From positions 1 through 6,625 of the forward strand of contig NZ_CALCYR010000270.1 in the NCBI RefSeq assembly GCF_937906425.1: a stretch of 6,625 bases of DNA, in the 5' to 3' direction. A program made the position numbers and the translations under genes. The stretch's first letter is position 1. Every line of letters starts with the position of its first letter. Shown in pieces: positions 5,389 through 6,625 of the stretch. Origin of the DNA: an uncultured Methanobrevibacter sp. Lineage in GTDB: Archaea > Methanobacteriota > Methanobacteria > Methanobacteriales > Methanobacteriaceae. The notes beneath the pieces were generated by a model. It did no database searches. It was not told the DNA's origin and saw only the letters and a program-made list of their open reading frames with translations.

Positions 5389-6504
5389 ATGTTAAATCCT
5401 GCTAAAAGAGTTGAATCAATAGAATTGTCTCAAATTAGAAAGATGTTTGAAGTTACAAATCCTGATGCCGTAAATCTTGGAATTGGAGAGCCTGATTTTG
5501 ATGTTCCGGAAAATATCCGCGAAGCGATGAAAGATGCAATCGATGACGGTTTTACCCATTACACTTCAAATAAGGGTATAATCGAATTGCGTGAGGCCAT
5601 TGTTGACAAGTTGTCAAAGGACAACAATATTAAGACAGATGCTGAAAATGTCATATTGACTTCAGGTGCAAGTGAAGCCTTATATGACTGTGCTCAAGCC
5701 CTTTTTGAAAAGGGTGACAATGTATTGATTCCAAATCCTGGATTCTTGTCCTATTCCGCTTGTGTAAAGCTTGCAGAGGCTAATCCTGTAGAGGTAAACA
5801 CTCCTATGGAAAATGGATTCAAGATGACTGCAGATGATGTTCAGGAAAAGCTTGACAAAAACACCAAGGCATTGATAATAAACTCTCCTTCCAATCCAAC
5901 AGGTGCTGTAATGGACAAGGAGGACATTAAGGCTATTGCAGACTTGTCTGTAGATCATGATTTCTATATTATTTCAGATGAAATCTATGAAAAGATTATT
6001 TATGGAGCTAAAAATTACTCCCCTGCCGAATATTCAGACAATGTAATAACCCTTAACGGTTTTTCAAAAACCTATGCAATGACAGGTCTTAGAATAGGCT
6101 ATATGGTGGCTAATGATGAAGTAACTGAAAACCTTCTCAAGATACATCAATATTGTGTTGCAAATGCAAGTTCAATCTCTCAGGTTGCTGCTTATGAGGC
6201 TCTTACAGGTCCGCAGGATTCTGTCAAGGCGATGGTTAAGGAGTTTTCAAGACGTAGGGACCTAATTGTTTCAAGCCTGAATGATATGGGTTATGAATGT
6301 GTTGACTGTAAGGGAGCATTTTATGTTTTCCCTAAGGTTGAAAGGCCTGCAGAATTTGTCAGTGCGGCAGCAGAGGCTGGAGTTATTTCAGTTCCGGGAG
6401 CTGCATTCGGCAGTCTTGGTGAGGAACATGTAAGAATGTCCTATGCTAATTCATATGAGAATATTGAAAAGGCTATGGAAATCTTAAGGGATTTGGAGTA
6501 TTAA
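5389..6504 (+). CDS. Class I/II pyridoxal-phosphate-dependent aminotransferase (aspartate aminotransferase family)
   Basis: Cytoplasmic enzyme, 371 aa, that moves an amino group between an amino acid and a 2-oxo acid such as 2-oxoglutarate. Fold-type I signatures are complete: NLGIGEPDF near 29-37; HYTSNKG (57-63); the cofactor-phosphate loop TSGASEA (91-97); SPSNPTG with Asn169; SDEIYE with Asp197 (pyridine nitrogen) and Tyr200; the Schiff-base lysine Lys227 in GFSKTYAMTGLRIGY; and Arg349 in HVRMSYA for the substrate carboxylate. The length is usual for the subgroup containing archaeal and Bacillus-type aspartate aminotransferases. Those relatives include enzymes for aspartate, aromatic or broad substrates, so the exact amino acid cannot be named. 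The gene stands alone between the repeat-rich leader and its own terminator, so context gives no pathway. The ATG is chosen because AGGTG lies 5 nt upstream and the conserved protein starts right after it (MLNPAKRVESIELS). Confidence 0.93.
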   Translation: MLNPAKRVESIELSQIRKMFEVTNPDAVNLGIGEPDFDVPENIREAMKDAIDDGFTHYTSNKGIIELREAIVDKLSKDNNIKTDAENVILTSGASEALYDCAQALFEKGDNVLIPNPGFLSYSACVKLAEANPVEVNTPMENGFKMTADDVQEKLDKNTKALIINSPSNPTGAVMDKEDIKAIADLSVDHDFYIISDEIYEKIIYGAKNYSPAEYSDNVITLNGFSKTYAMTGLRIGYMVANDEVTENLLKIHQYCVANASSISQVAAYEALTGPQDSVKAMVKEFSRRRDLIVSSLNDMGYECVDCKGAFYVFPKVERPAEFVSAAAEAGVISVPGAAFGSLGEEHVRMSYANSYENIEKAMEILRDLEY

Positions 6505-6520
6505 ATTAAAAATATTCATT

Positions 6521-6550
6521 AAATTGATTATTTTATCAATTTTGCCTTTT
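6521..6550 (+). terminator. Hairpin terminator after the aminotransferase
   Basis: aaattgat (6521-6528) and atcaattt (6535-6542) form a perfect 8-bp stem around tatttt, followed by a T-rich tail (6547-6550). It lies 16 nt past the stop codon. The remaining sequence to 6625 is AT-rich with no visible gene. Confidence 0.55.
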
Positions 6551-6625
6551 AATGGATTTAAAATATTTAAAATATTTTAATAAAATTTAAATTATAATAA
6601 TAAATTAAAAAATAATTTCACTGAT

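Noticed and set aside
5680..5958. 92-codon - strand frame inside the aminotransferase gene
   Set aside because: It is antisense to catalytic-motif coding sequence, with no recognisable domain or ribosome binding site.

Overview
The window looks like chromosomal DNA of a pseudomurein-walled methanogen of the order Methanobacteriales, most likely Methanobrevibacter or a close relative. This is inferred from four things: a clearly archaeal SRP (7S) RNA; TATA/box A promoters with methanogen-style box B sequences; a secreted protein with pseudomurein-binding-like repeats and a transglutaminase-type cysteine peptidase domain; and very AT-rich intergenic DNA. No database search was possible, so the genus is a judgement and not a measurement.

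Layout. Positions 1-150 are AT-rich promoter DNA with two identical TATA boxes 30 nt apart. The SRP RNA gene (about 151-466, +) and a tRNA-Ser(GCT) gene (612-695, +) follow. After the tRNA come a T-run and a 42-nt tandem duplication (711-794). A hairpin-T terminator at 890-927 serves the convergent gene. The - strand gene at 983-2827 encodes a 614-aa exported cell-wall protein: signal peptide, three Thr/Asn/Lys stalks dense in N-glycosylation sequons, pseudomurein-binding-like repeats, and a C-terminal transglutaminase-like domain with an apparent Cys533/His569/Asp584 triad. A divergent 463-nt spacer (2828-3290) holds the promoters of this gene and of a 562-aa radical SAM protein (3291-4979, +) of an uncharacterised family, which has a second C-terminal cysteine cluster. 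The end of that gene, including its stop codon, lies in a three-copy 28-nt tandem repeat. Next is a 409-nt gene-free AT-rich stretch containing a 50-nt-period tandem array with internal dyads (5197-5355). It leads into a class I/II PLP-dependent aminotransferase (5389-6504, +; start corrected to the ATG behind a good Shine-Dalgarno site), which ends at a hairpin terminator (6521-6550).

How the genes relate. They do not form one operon; each has its own leader and, where visible, its own terminator. The two RNA genes serve protein export (SRP RNA) and translation (tRNA-Ser). The wall protein is a probable pseudomurein remodelling or lytic enzyme. The radical SAM protein and the aminotransferase are metabolic or modification enzymes of uncertain substrate.

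I see no defence island, CRISPR array, insertion sequence or prophage, and no clear new multi-gene system. The observations most worth following are the 50-nt dyad array, the duplicated gene tail, the in-frame stalk repeats, and the 7S RNA-tRNA-Ser linkage lacking an adjacent rRNA operon.
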